Shown here: positions 44,789 to 53,385 of the stretch, one piece after another
Layout of the letters: each line of letters opens with the position of its first letter
Position numbering within the stretch: the stretch's first letter is position 1
From: Psychrobacter pygoscelis
Lineage (GTDB): Bacteria > Pseudomonadota > Gammaproteobacteria > Pseudomonadales > Moraxellaceae
DNA: 64,000 nucleotides
NCBI RefSeq assembly: GCF_004335015.1
Contig: NZ_RQRU01000004.1
Span: 62,001 to 126,000 of the forward strand
Direction of reading: 5' to 3'
The notes under the pieces: generated by a model
Seen by the model: the letters and a program-made list of their open reading frames with translations, nothing else
Database searches by the model: none
What the model was told of the DNA's origin: nothing
Translations under genes and position numbers: made by a program

Positions 44789-45515
44789 TGTCGTCAGGGA
44801 AGTTGACATTACTATAGACTTCTTGAACATCGTCTAAGTCTTCAAGCATCTCAATCATCTTCATCACTTTTTGTGCGTCGTCAATATTGTCTATCTCAGC
44901 GGTAGTAGAGGGCGACATTGTCACCTCAGCGTTGTCTGATACTAGTCCGGCTGAGTTAATGGCATCTTTGACTGCACCGAAATTCTCAGGCTCGGTAATG
45001 ACCACGAGACTATCTCCATCATTTTCAATATCAAGCGCGCCAGCTTCTAAAGCGACTAGCAGCAGCTCATCTTCTAGACTGGTGTCTTCAAAGACGATTT
45101 CACCACGCTTACTAAATAGATAACTGACTGAACCTGAAGTACCAAGGTTGCCATCATATTTGGTAAAAGCATGGCGAACTTCACTGACGGTGCGATTGAC
45201 ATTGTCTGTCATGGTCTCGACTAGGACAGCTACGCCGCCGATACCATAACCCTCATAAGTAATCTCTTCGACATTATCATTATCGCCACCACCTGCACCG
45301 CGATCTACAGCACGCTTAATGGTATCTTTGGTCATATTGGCAGATAGGGCTTTCTCAATTGCTGCGCGTAGTCGTGGGTTTTTTTCTGGATCAGGATCAC
45401 CTTGCTTAGCAGCGGATACAATTTCGCGGATAAGACGTGTAAAGATCTTGCCCTTTGCAGCATCTTGTCTGGCCTTACGATGTTTAATATTTGCCCATTT
45501 GGAATGACCTGCCAT
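44757..45515 (-). CDS. yebC: YebC/TACO1-family probable transcriptional/translational regulator
   Basis: A 252-residue protein of the widely conserved YebC family, linked to translation of polyproline stretches and to transcription control in some bacteria. The start [23 protein letters not shown] is a family signature (visible in part as [20 protein letters not shown]), and [21 protein letters not shown] and [16 protein letters not shown] follow. The protein is cytosolic. AAGGAT precedes the ATG. Its last 32 bases overlap the end of the convergent gene on the other strand. ruvC, a common neighbour, is not present. Confidence 0.95.
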   Translation of the reverse strand: MAGHSKWANIKHRKARQDAAKGKIFTRLIREIVSAAKQGDPDPEKNPRLRAAIEKALSANMTKDTIKRAVDRGAGGGDNDNVEEITYEGYGIGGVAVLVETMTDNVNRTVSEVRHAFTKYDGNLGTSGSVSYLFSKRGEIVFEDTSLEDELLLVALEAGALDIENDGDSLVVITEPENFGAVKDAINSAGLVSDNAEVTMSPSTTAEIDNIDDAQKVMKMIEMLEDLDDVQEVYSNVNFPDDIMAQLAELND

Positions 45516-45938
45516 AGTGAATCCTTATTTTTAACTTTAAGTTGTGACAATTTACTGATCACTTTGAATAATTCGTATGTTGCAAAGGCGGCATTTTTGC
45601 TACACTGTCCGCTACGCCTATTAATGCAATCCGCGCTATTATAAACTACTTACATATGCTTTGAGCAAGGGGTAAGCAAACCTAGCTGACATCAGCGGGT
45701 CATTTATTATGCTGCTATCAATGCTCATTTACGTGTAAGGGTAAGATAATAATAGGCTAAGCGGAAGGGGCGTATTATCTGGCTTTGGGTAAAAATTGTA
45801 ATCCTGCCATCTTTTATGTCACCTTAAAGTTGTCACTCTACGGGTAACTGCGACCACAGTAACGGTGAATTATCACTATAATAGCCTTAACTGTGACTAC
45901 TTAAATGGTGACTTGCCTTTGACCCAAATGATACTTTT
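45516..45938. other. 423-base divergent gap between yebC and the K+ channel gene
   Basis: Contains the divergent promoters. No gene, tRNA or repeat was recognised. Confidence 0.4.
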
Positions 45939-46769
45939 ATGAAACGACCCACTTCAGAAGCCATCACTCACCTTCGCAACCGCATTCATATTATAATCGA
46001 AGGGACTGATACCCGATTAGGTAAGCTTTTTGATATTGTACTATTGATCGCCATTGTGACGAGTGTCGCTGTGGTAATGCTAGATAGTGTCCTATATATG
46101 CGCCTGCAGTTTGGCACGATATTCTTTTATGCAGAATGGTTATTTACTATTTTGTTTACGATAGAGTATTTGCTCAGGCTATTTTCTGCTCCCAATCGCT
46201 TTCGCTATATGTTTAGCTTTTTTGGGGTAGTAGATTTACTATCAGTATTGCCAAGTTATCTAAGCTTACTCTTTGGCGGTGTTCAATATCTACTCGTTGT
46301 TCGAGTCCTTCGAATCTTACGGGTATTTCGAGTCTTAAAATTAAAAGCCTATATGCAGCAGGCTGGATTCTTGGCATCAGCGCTCAAGACCAGCCAGCAA
46401 AAAATCACTGTGTTTTTCTTATCGCTCGTCCTATTGGTGACCATCTTCGGGTCGGTGTTGTATGTGGTAGAGGGTCCTGAAAATGGCTTTACCAGTATTC
46501 CTCTGTCTATCTATTGGGCGGTCGTTACACTAACCACAGTAGGCTATGGCGATATCTCTCCAAAGACGCCGCTTGGTCAGGCCATTGCGACCATGGTGAT
46601 GATTACAGGTTATTCTATTATTGCCGTACCAACTGGTATCTTTACCTCGGAGCTTGCCAAAAACATGCGGCCACAGCTTCACCCAATCACTTGTCCAAAC
46701 TGCGGTAAATTCGGTCACGCTGGAGGGGCAAACTTTTGCGACCGCTGTGGTCATGATTTACACGTCTAA
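45939..46769 (+). CDS. Voltage-gated potassium channel-like ion transporter with zinc-ribbon tail
   Basis: A 276-residue six-transmembrane channel subunit. S4 is visible as VVRVLRILRVFRVLKLK with regularly spaced arginines, and the pore carries the selectivity filter TTVGYGDISP. After S6 (about 222-240) comes a short tail ending in CPNCGKFGHAGGANFCDRCG, a four-cysteine zinc-ribbon pattern. Members of this KvAP/Kch-like group form tetramers that pass K+ across the inner membrane. The stop codon overlaps the end of the convergent kinase-like gene by 12 bases. Confidence 0.9.
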   Translation: MKRPTSEAITHLRNRIHIIIEGTDTRLGKLFDIVLLIAIVTSVAVVMLDSVLYMRLQFGTIFFYAEWLFTILFTIEYLLRLFSAPNRFRYMFSFFGVVDLLSVLPSYLSLLFGGVQYLLVVRVLRILRVFRVLKLKAYMQQAGFLASALKTSQQKITVFFLSLVLLVTIFGSVLYVVEGPENGFTSIPLSIYWAVVTLTTVGYGDISPKTPLGQAIATMVMITGYSIIAVPTGIFTSELAKNMRPQLHPITCPNCGKFGHAGGANFCDRCGHDLHV

Positions 46770-48092
46770 TGCCGATGAGAAGCTTTCAGCAGGGATATCC
46801 AAATATTCAGCCACTAGGGGCGACAAGTCAATATTTACGCCTAGATTGACTAAGTTCCAATACTGTCCAGATACGGTGCGGTCTAGCATCATGGTCGTCG
46901 CAGATGGCTGAAACTGAGAAAAATACTTGAGGGAGGTTTTCATTTTAGCCATGACCTCATGATGGACCTGACTGCTGGCGAAATCAAATGCTCCTGAATG
47001 ATGAGGGGCTATGGACAATGGCTTAAGACCAATCGCCAACCATGACGCATAAAACTCCCCTGGAATATCCGTATCGTCTTCGCGGCGAATACCTAGGCTC
47101 ATTAAATCTTGTTCAAGGGCAGTGACATCGCCTTTGATGGCATGTATAGCAAAGCGTTTGAACAGCTCGACCTCAGCATTGCTGTAGCTGCGGATGCCAC
47201 CGAAATCGTAGGCGATGACACTGCCATCAGGGCGGAAGGCAAAATTACCAGGGTGTGGATCACAGTGCATCCGGTACAGCTCAAATAACTGTCCGGCACT
47301 AAAATGAAAAAGACGCTCGGCAATCTTGCGCTTAATGTCATTATCCCAAGTCGCTGCGACAGACAAGGGTTCGCCCATCTCCTCAGATAAGGTCAAGATG
47401 CGTTTTGAGGAGTGACTGCTAATAACTCTTGGAATAATAAGGCCACTATCATCGGCATGAAATGCGGCAAAGACTCGCAGATTATGGGCCTCTTTAATAT
47501 AGTCAAGCTCATCGTGAAGGCTACTACGAATTTCAGTGAATAATTGCTCCTGTAGCTCACGGCTCATATTCAGGACACCAGCTATTCGCAGCGCCATTCG
47601 CACTTGCTTGAGGTCACTATCACAGTTCTTATCGACATCTGGATACTGAACCTTGACGACGACAGGCTCGCCACTAGCAAGGACTGCTTTATGGACTTGA
47701 CCGATAGAGGCCGCGGCAAAAGGCTGCTCGTCAAACTGCTTAAATAGAGTTTCAATAGGCGCATCAAGCTCCCGCTCGACTTGAGCTTTAATCTGCGAGT
47801 AGGGCATAGCCGGAGCATCTTTTTGCAGTTTTTCTAAGGCAGTTGCTACCTCGGGTGGAAAGACATCTTTGTACTGTGACGCAATCTGGCCTACCTTCAT
47901 GACCGCGCCTTTCATCTCTCCTAAGGTATCAGCAATCTGAATGCCGACATCTTGCATTAGCTCTGAGCGAGCTTGAATCCGCTTGTTTTCATCACTAGAT
48001 AAATGTTTCAGTGAGTTTTTTGCCGCTTTTCCGGCAATACTGGCGGTCATTCCCGCTAGCTTAAAAAAGCGTTTCCCAGATGAGTTGCTCAT
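46758..48092 (-). CDS. ABC1/UbiB-family (AarF/ADCK) atypical kinase
   Basis: A 444-residue soluble member of the UbiB/ADCK kinase-like family. Family marks are present: KVGQIASQYKDVFP (the KxGQ motif), the alanine-rich nucleotide loop FAAASIGQVHKA, ELDYIKEAHN (ExD), CDPHPGNFAF and the metal-binding YDFGGI. It lacks the two C-terminal membrane segments of UbiB, so it belongs to the shorter ABC1 group sometimes linked with ubiquinone or lipid functions. Its exact role is unknown. The 3' end overlaps the K+ channel gene. Confidence 0.85.
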   Translation of the reverse strand: MSNSSGKRFFKLAGMTASIAGKAAKNSLKHLSSDENKRIQARSELMQDVGIQIADTLGEMKGAVMKVGQIASQYKDVFPPEVATALEKLQKDAPAMPYSQIKAQVERELDAPIETLFKQFDEQPFAAASIGQVHKAVLASGEPVVVKVQYPDVDKNCDSDLKQVRMALRIAGVLNMSRELQEQLFTEIRSSLHDELDYIKEAHNLRVFAAFHADDSGLIIPRVISSHSSKRILTLSEEMGEPLSVAATWDNDIKRKIAERLFHFSAGQLFELYRMHCDPHPGNFAFRPDGSVIAYDFGGIRSYSNAEVELFKRFAIHAIKGDVTALEQDLMSLGIRREDDTDIPGEFYASWLAIGLKPLSIAPHHSGAFDFASSQVHHEVMAKMKTSLKYFSQFQPSATTMMLDRTVSGQYWNLVNLGVNIDLSPLVAEYLDIPAESFSSALDV

Positions 48093-48359
48093 TCACTCCA
48101 CCGCTATATAGCTGAACAATCATTCAAAATTAATATTTAAAATCAAGATTCAAAGTTAAAAGAAAAAAAGGGTTAAGGATTATTTGGCTAACGATATTTC
48201 AATGACAATACAACTGAATCAACAACCAAAACCACATAAGAAGTTAGATAGTATTAAACTAATATTAAGCAATACTTACAAAAAATGAGTATAAATTTTG
48301 CTCAAACTTATCAACCTTTAAAATAATTAGCGATTAGTCGGTAAGTTAACTATCGACCT

Positions 48360-48923
48360 TTAAGTTGCTGCAGGAATATTGTATAAATTTGCCAACCAAT
48401 AGTCTAATGCCATGTGGTAGCCATGCGCCCCAAGACCACAAATAACGCCGGTCGCCACATCGCTGAAATAAGAGTGTTGCCGAAAAGCTTCGCGCTGATG
48501 CACATTAGATAAATGCACTTCAATAAAAGGCTTTTTCGTTGCTAGGATAGCATCACGAATGGCAACTGATGAGTGGGTAAAGGCCGCAGGATTGATAATA
48601 ATGGCATCGACAATATCATTCTGCTCGGCTAAAAGACCATGCTGTTGAATGGCTTCAATCAACTCACCTTCATGGTTAGATTGTAACGCAATTAAGGTTA
48701 CTTGATGCTCTCTGGCGTGTCTGATTAATGCTTGTTCAATATCATAAAGTGTAGTGCAGCCATATATTTCAGGTTCACGTTTGCCCAATAAATTTAGATT
48801 GGGGCCATTAACCAATAAGATCTTACGCGATAAAGAAGATTGAGAAGATGCTGCGATACTGTGATTTGAGTTGGGTTTTTGGTTATCGTTATTTGGCTCT
48901 TTCGCCGATGAAGGATTGACCAT
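48360..48923 (-). CDS. aroQ: 3-dehydroquinate dehydratase, type II
   Basis: Third enzyme of the shikimate pathway. The type II core begins at residue 34: [20 protein letters not shown] (catalytic Tyr at its end and Arg), [30 protein letters not shown] (His) and [18 protein letters not shown]. The 33-residue hydrophilic lead before the core is unusual; the family normally starts near the LLVNGPN strand. Met1 is the only ATG in this lead. accB and accC, common neighbours, are not present. Confidence 0.93.
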   Translation of the reverse strand: MVNPSSAKEPNNDNQKPNSNHSIAASSQSSLSRKILLVNGPNLNLLGKREPEIYGCTTLYDIEQALIRHAREHQVTLIALQSNHEGELIEAIQQHGLLAEQNDIVDAIIINPAAFTHSSVAIRDAILATKKPFIEVHLSNVHQREAFRQHSYFSDVATGVICGLGAHGYHMALDYWLANLYNIPAAT

Positions 48924-49859
48924 AATCTATCTCGATAGGGAAGCAAGGTTGAGTTAGCAAGTTGAGTACATCGTTAACCTTATAGTGATACTACTATAGG
49001 TGTATTGACCGGTTATATTATAAATTAAATCGTCAGCGCCATGCAGCTGGTATGAGTTTTTTTGGCTGGTTTGCAAGTTTCTAATAACTGACTACTATAT
49101 GAGGCATCTTGAATGGTGTAAAAGTATAGTCATGTAAATTAGCAACTCCCTGATAACCACTATCGGCTAAAACTTTGGTGGTTTCAGACAAGCAATTAGG
49201 GCAAGTGACTTGCTACAGCTTAAAGTTGTGAGCAGCGCTGCGACAAGTCTGAATATCAAGTATTCGCCCTGTTTGCCGGTGCACAATAACTTGAGCTTTG
49301 AGTATATCGTCTACTTTACCAATAATTCGGCTAGCAGAAGATTTGTGAATGCCAGAGTCAATCCCTGTATGGTAGAGCGTCCGGTATTCACGCCAATGGC
49401 TCAGCGCTAATAGTGTCTGATTCCTCTAAGCTAAGGGCACTGGGTCTACACTGTGTTTAAGTGGCTTGCCTGTGCTTGGCATGGTTCTTAGTGAGTTATG
49501 AGTATACCCGTTATGTTAAAAGCCTTTGTTACTTCTGCAAGAGGTCTGATTAAAAGTTAATGTTTGAGAATAACTATAAAGATACGTGCTGAGATTGCAA
49601 AAAAATCACGGTCAATTAACTGCGTATAACAAATTTTATGATGCAAGGTGCTAGCTTTGTCAGACCAACTCAGATCATGGACTGGTCAGCCACTAGGATT
49701 TTTAACACACTTATAGAATTTAGTTCTCTATTGTGGTACAAATATAGATGATAGTTTAGTTATCATATTTCACCCTTAGTGTCACCTGCCTTACCATCAC
49801 CGTATGTTGGCAGCTTAAAATTGACACTACTTAAGTAATTTTTTTTAGGAAGTAAGATT
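48924..49859. other. 936-base gap between aroQ and csp
   Basis: Its middle is a decayed transposase (49075-49482, listed separately). Otherwise it holds the aroQ promoter, and upstream of csp an ATGATA/TATCAT stem at about 49748-49770 that may belong to the csp leader. Confidence 0.5.
49075..49482 (-). pseudogene. Remnant of an IS5-family transposase gene
   Basis: Translating the minus strand from about 49482 gives LSHWREYRTLYHTGIDSG, IHKSSASRIIGKVDDIL, KAQVIVHRQTGRILDIQTC, then after a TAG stop TTKVLADSGYQGVANLHDY and TPFKMPHIV. This is the order of segments found in IS5-family DDE transposases (helix-turn-helix with REYRT, then the strand with VLADSGYQG). It carries a frameshift near LSLE, at least two stops, and a deletion that joins KVDDIL directly to KAQVIV, removing the first catalytic Asp. 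The C-terminal catalytic part is missing. It cannot move on its own. No inverted terminal repeats were recognised. Confidence 0.8.
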
Positions 49860-50075
49860 ATGTCAGCTCGTGAACAAGGTATTGTAAAGTGGTTTAATGA
49901 CTCTAAAGGCTTTGGCTTTATTCAGCGTGAAAGTGGCGAAGATATATTCGTTCATTTCCGTGCTATTCAAGGCGATGGCTACCGCTCATTAAAAGATGGC
50001 GAAAAAGTGGAGTTTAATGTGGTTGAAGGTCAAAAAGGTCTTCAAGCTGAAGAAGTGACGAAAGTAGAAGGGTAG
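49860..50075 (+). CDS. Cold-shock domain protein, CspA family
   Basis: A 71-residue single cold-shock domain that binds single-stranded RNA and DNA and melts secondary structure. RNP1 (KGFGFIQ) and RNP2 (DIFVHF) are intact and the start is [11 protein letters not shown], as in CspA/CspC proteins. A strong TTTTAGGAAG ribosome-binding site precedes the ATG. The gene is followed by a 700-base gap rich in hairpins and then an RhlB-type helicase. Whether it is cold-induced or constitutive cannot be read from the sequence. Confidence 0.95.
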   Translation: MSAREQGIVKWFNDSKGFGFIQRESGEDIFVHFRAIQGDGYRSLKDGEKVEFNVVEGQKGLQAEEVTKVEG

Positions 50076-50223
50076 TCTTCTACTATCTCTACTATTAGCC
50101 AGCAATAACTGGTTTTGATGAGTACTAGATTTTAAGGTCTAATAATAACTCGGCTATGAATGCGAGCAATTCATCATTGCGAGCACTCATAGCTAATGGT
50201 CATAAAATACTAGTTTTTTTCGT

Positions 50224-50247
50224 AGCACCTAATAGCAGTTAGGTGCT
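50224..50247. repeat. Perfect 9-base hairpin after csp
   Basis: AGCACCTAA-TAGCAG-TTAGGTGCT. It is about 150 bases past the csp stop codon. No T run follows on the plus strand, so it does not look like an intrinsic terminator; it may protect the mRNA 3' end. Confidence 0.5.
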
Positions 50248-50396
50248 GATAATATACGACTTCAATAATGTGGCTGTTGTTTACACTGTTTGAATGACTA
50301 GTGCTGGTCAGAATTAGTAGGGTTTTTAGAGTTAGAGTATGTTAGGGAGTTAGCTCTCTGCTACTTTTACGAACCATTACGTCTCGATTTACTGCC

Positions 50397-50486
50397 TAAC
50401 TCATGTCTGCAATGGACGAGTTAAAAGAACCCTATGATTTACCCTTCAAATAAGATTATTTGATGGCGAGGTTGGAGGGTTCTTTT
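50397..50486 (+). terminator. Paired hairpins, the second a possible terminator
   Basis: The first stem TAACTC...GAGTTA (50397-50423) adjoins a larger one. Its outer stem AAAAGAACCCT (50423-50433) pairs perfectly with AGGGTTCTTTT (50476-50486), and inside it TCAAATAA pairs with TTATTTGA around two bases. The outer right arm ends in TTTT. It may terminate csp transcription after a long 3' tail, or fold as part of the helicase leader. Confidence 0.45.
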
Positions 50487-50777
50487 ACATTTACAGTCTT
50501 TTAAGGCTTATTCTAAATTAGCTTTAAGCCTTAAAGGTGAGACCGGTTTTTATCAAAATTTTTCTATAATTTTATTTGATTGACGAGATCTTGCTGATTT
50601 AAATCCTTATAGACTGATTAAGAAATCATCGTAATAAATCATAATAAACGGATACGTTTAAGAGTCTGTGAGAGATTACTGGCAAATGCTAAACAGCCTA
50701 TTATTTAGCATTATTCTATGTTGTAATTCTAGGTCGTGGTATCCTGTCTATTTGTCCCCCTCTAAAAGGAAGTATCA

Positions 50778-51926
50778 TTGAGTGATTTTGTATCTTTTTC
50801 CCAGCTCTCATTATCCGAACCTGTGCAAAGAAGTGTCGATGAGTTAGGGTTTACTGAACTTACCCCGATTCAGGCGCAGATCTTGCCGCATACTTTGGCG
50901 GGTCAAGACGCAATTGGTCAAGCGCAAACGGGTACTGGTAAGACGGCGACTTTTTTGCTCACTATCATTGAAGCTTTATTGAAGCGTCCTTTTACTGAGG
51001 ATGAAGAGCGATTTTTGGGTGAGCCGCGTGCTCTTATTATGGCGCCGACGCGTGAGCTGGCTCAGCAAATATTCAGTGACTGTGCTGAGCTTATAAGACA
51101 TACCGATCTTCATAGTGCTTGTGTTATGGGTGGGGTGAACTATGAGTCCCAGCAGCATGAGCTAGAGCGCGGTTATATTGATATATTGATTGCGACGCCA
51201 GGACGGCTTATTGACCTAATTCATCGTAATCTAGTCTATTTAGATCGGCTAGAGGTCTTGGTACTTGATGAAGCCGATAGAATGCTCGATATGGGGTTCA
51301 TCCCAGATATCAAAAGGCTAATTAGCCGCATGCCACCTAATACGGATCGCCAGAGCTTATTATTTTCGGCGACCTTTAATCAGGACGTGATGAATCTTGC
51401 TTATCGTTGGTTGCATGAGCCGGTGTTTGTCGAGATTGAACCGGAACACAAGACCAGTGATCTGGTTGAGCAGCGATTCTACCTGTTAGAAGAAGCGCAA
51501 AAGCTGACGGCCTTGGAGCAGATTATAGAAGCCGATAACGTTGAGAAGCTTATTATATTTGCCAATCGAAAAGATCAAGTTAAACGCCTGTATGACAAGC
51601 TTCGTTCGCGATATCCCGTCGTCATGCTATCTGGAGATGTGGTCCAACAAAAACGTGAGCGCTATCTACAAAAATTCAAAGACGGTAAGGCAACAATACT
51701 GGTCGCTACTGATGTCGCTGGTCGTGGTATTCATGTCGATGAGGTCAGCCATGTCGTCAATTATACTTTGCCGGACCAGCCAGATGATTATGTGCACCGA
51801 ATTGGTCGAACAGGACGTGCTGGTCAGACAGGAATAAGTATTAGCTTTGTTAGTGAGGATGATGCTTTCAACCTTCCAGCACTTGAGCAGCATTTAGGGA
51901 CCAAGTTTGATTTGGTTCAATGGTAG
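50778..51926 (+). CDS. rhlB: DEAD-box RNA helicase, RhlB type
   Basis: An ATP-dependent RNA helicase of 382 residues; in E. coli RhlB unwinds RNA for the degradosome. All DEAD-box motifs are present: Q motif FTELTPIQAQ, AQTGTGKT, PTRELAQQ, TPGRLID, LDEADRM, SAT, and in the second domain ATDVAGRG and HRIGRTGR. The overall match, including SGDVVQQKR and the short C-terminus without basic tail, is closest to RhlB. It starts with TTG (50778) behind AAAAGGA at 7 bases. A strong terminator follows. Its vicinity to csp fits a role in cold. Confidence 0.88.
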   Translation: MSDFVSFSQLSLSEPVQRSVDELGFTELTPIQAQILPHTLAGQDAIGQAQTGTGKTATFLLTIIEALLKRPFTEDEERFLGEPRALIMAPTRELAQQIFSDCAELIRHTDLHSACVMGGVNYESQQHELERGYIDILIATPGRLIDLIHRNLVYLDRLEVLVLDEADRMLDMGFIPDIKRLISRMPPNTDRQSLLFSATFNQDVMNLAYRWLHEPVFVEIEPEHKTSDLVEQRFYLLEEAQKLTALEQIIEADNVEKLIIFANRKDQVKRLYDKLRSRYPVVMLSGDVVQQKRERYLQKFKDGKATILVATDVAGRGIHVDEVSHVVNYTLPDQPDDYVHRIGRTGRAGQTGISISFVSEDDAFNLPALEQHLGTKFDLVQW

Positions 51927-51952
51927 CTTAAGCGAAGGCATTGTAACCCATA

Positions 51953-51986
51953 AAAAAAGCTTACCAAAAAACTGGTAAGCTTTTTT
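51953..51986. terminator. Bidirectional terminator after the helicase gene
   Basis: AAAAAAGCTTACCA and TGGTAAGCTTTTTT form a 14-base stem with a seven-base loop. It serves the helicase gene and, read on the minus strand, the convergent membrane-protein gene. Confidence 0.9.
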
Positions 51987-52034
51987 ATTTTAGGAAGGGG
52001 GCAAAGCATAATTTAGACTTTGCTTGTCATCTCT

Positions 52035-52886
52035 TTAAGGTGAGTGATGATCATCATGTGACATGTGAGACATGTCATGTTGACTATGATCCATATGTCC
52101 ATCTGGCATAGAGTGGCTGTGTCCAGAGTGGTCCATACTATGATGACTCATCTCTGCTGACTCTGACATATCGGAGGGCATCATGTGATGACCATGACCG
52201 CTATGACCACCATGCATGGTATTCATCATGATAGGTACAGCAATAACTGCTAATCCTGATATCATCATGACGGCACCATTGAGCTGCCGCAAACGCAATC
52301 GACCGATATGATTACGGATCCAGCTGACAGTCTCATGAGTGGCCACTAGCATAGGAACAGTGCCAAGACCAAAGGCAAACATCAGTAAGGCACCAGTCGT
52401 GACGCTATGGCCGACGACCGCCATCATTAATGCCCCGTACACCAAACCACAAGGTAAAAAGCCCCACAATAAACCTGCCATTAGAGCACGTGGAAAGGTG
52501 GTCAGAGGGAATACTTTTTTGCGAAGTGGCGCGAGCCATTGCCAAAAGCGCATGCCTACACGCTCAAGCTTATTTAAAAAAGGTGCTCCTAGCATGGTAA
52601 CACCGATAAATACTAACACCAGCCCTAATAAAATGCGTGGCAGATTATTACTGGTCATAAAAGGGGCGAGCAGTGCAGTCCCAATAGAGCCAGCAATGAG
52701 ACCAAGTAAGGCATAGCTTGTCAGTCGACCAAGGTGGTAAGTGGCTATTAAGGCGCGGCGCTTAGCAGGACTGACATCCGTCATCGAGAGACCAAAGGCT
52801 GCGACTAGACCACCACACATGCCTAAACAATGTGGTGAACCCAAAAAGCCCATTAATAAAGCGGCTGTTAATAATGCAAAAGTCAT
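52035..52886 (-). CDS. TauE/SafE-like (UreH-type) membrane protein with His/Met-rich tail
   Basis: A 283-residue protein with six to seven membrane segments. GSPHCLGMCGGLVAAFG at the N-terminus and GFLPCGLVYGAL in the middle are the signatures of the sulfite exporter TauE/SafE-like family that is often found with cbb3 cytochrome oxidase maturation genes. The last 60 residues are full of His, Met, Ser and Asp (HGGHSGHGHH, then repeated MDHS, HSMP, HDMSHMS), a clear metal-binding tail, most likely for copper. ccoS is the next gene upstream, which supports a role in copper supply for the oxidase; this is inference. Confidence 0.8.
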   Translation of the reverse strand: MTFALLTAALLMGFLGSPHCLGMCGGLVAAFGLSMTDVSPAKRRALIATYHLGRLTSYALLGLIAGSIGTALLAPFMTSNNLPRILLGLVLVFIGVTMLGAPFLNKLERVGMRFWQWLAPLRKKVFPLTTFPRALMAGLLWGFLPCGLVYGALMMAVVGHSVTTGALLMFAFGLGTVPMLVATHETVSWIRNHIGRLRLRQLNGAVMMISGLAVIAVPIMMNTMHGGHSGHGHHMMPSDMSESAEMSHHSMDHSGHSHSMPDGHMDHSQHDMSHMSHDDHHSP

Positions 52887-53021
52887 GAGGTACGGCTCCT
52901 TGGAAGCAGGCCAATTTAGCTAAGTAAATTAAATACGATCTTACGTTTATATAAACTAACAGAACGTCGGTTACGTCGACTTAAGTGCTGTAAACATAGT
53001 AGAAGCTCTAGTATGATGACG

Positions 53022-53267
53022 TTACGGCTGCGTCTTATCTTTTAGCTTTGTCTCTGGCTTTGGCTCAGGGGATGAAGCACGCTTCGAGCTGGCTTCAGTG
53101 CTTCCTCGTATCACTTGGCGACGCTCTTGCCTATCCTCTAAGATTATACGCTGCGCTGCATTGTCCAAATCCTCAAACTGATTGGATTTGACAGCATAAC
53201 GAATTGCCCAGATAGCAATGACAAATAGCATTAAGCTAAGCGGAATCAAAAGAAATATACTGGCCAT
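53022..53267 (-). CDS. ccoS: cbb3-type cytochrome oxidase maturation protein CcoS
   Basis: CcoS is a small single-span membrane protein needed to insert copper and heme in the cbb3 oxidase. The 81-residue protein starts MASIFLLIPLSLMLFVIAIW, then the diagnostic RYAVKSNQFEDLDNAAQRII, followed by a charged Lys/Glu/Pro-rich tail longer than usual. I chose ATG 53267 because TTGAGGTATCTT precedes it; the frame is also open to a TTG at 53279. No ccoNOPQ, ccoG or ccoI is in this window, so they must be elsewhere. Confidence 0.88.
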   Translation of the reverse strand: MASIFLLIPLSLMLFVIAIWAIRYAVKSNQFEDLDNAAQRIILEDRQERRQVIRGSTEASSKRASSPEPKPETKLKDKTQP

Positions 53268-53385
53268 AAGATACCTCAAGGGTAATGACGCGCATCAAAG
53301 ATAATTAAGAACTGGCTTATTTTACCATTGTTAATGCCCTACACAAAGTAAGTAATTAAACTTCATAGGCATAATTAAGCTTGGA

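Larger units (their letters stand above)
50076..50777. other. 702-base gap between csp and the RhlB-type helicase gene, with several hairpins
   Basis: No gene is supported. It holds a perfect 9-base hairpin (50224-50247), a second stem TAACTC(AT)GTC/GAC(-)GAGTTA (50397-50423) and directly after it a large stem-loop with an 11-base outer stem (50423-50486). Part may be the csp 3' untranslated region and part the helicase leader. Confidence 0.5.

Noticed and set aside
46299..46308. GTTCGAGTCC, resembling a tRNA T-arm
   Set aside because: It lies inside the K+ channel S4 segment coding for regular Arg/Val residues; no acceptor or anticodon stems fit around it.
49210..49410. 66-residue plus-strand frame
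   Set aside because: It is antisense to the transposase remnant, which explains the open frame.
52339..52716. 125-residue frame opposite the TauE-like gene
   Set aside because: Antisense shadow of a membrane protein gene; no independent evidence.
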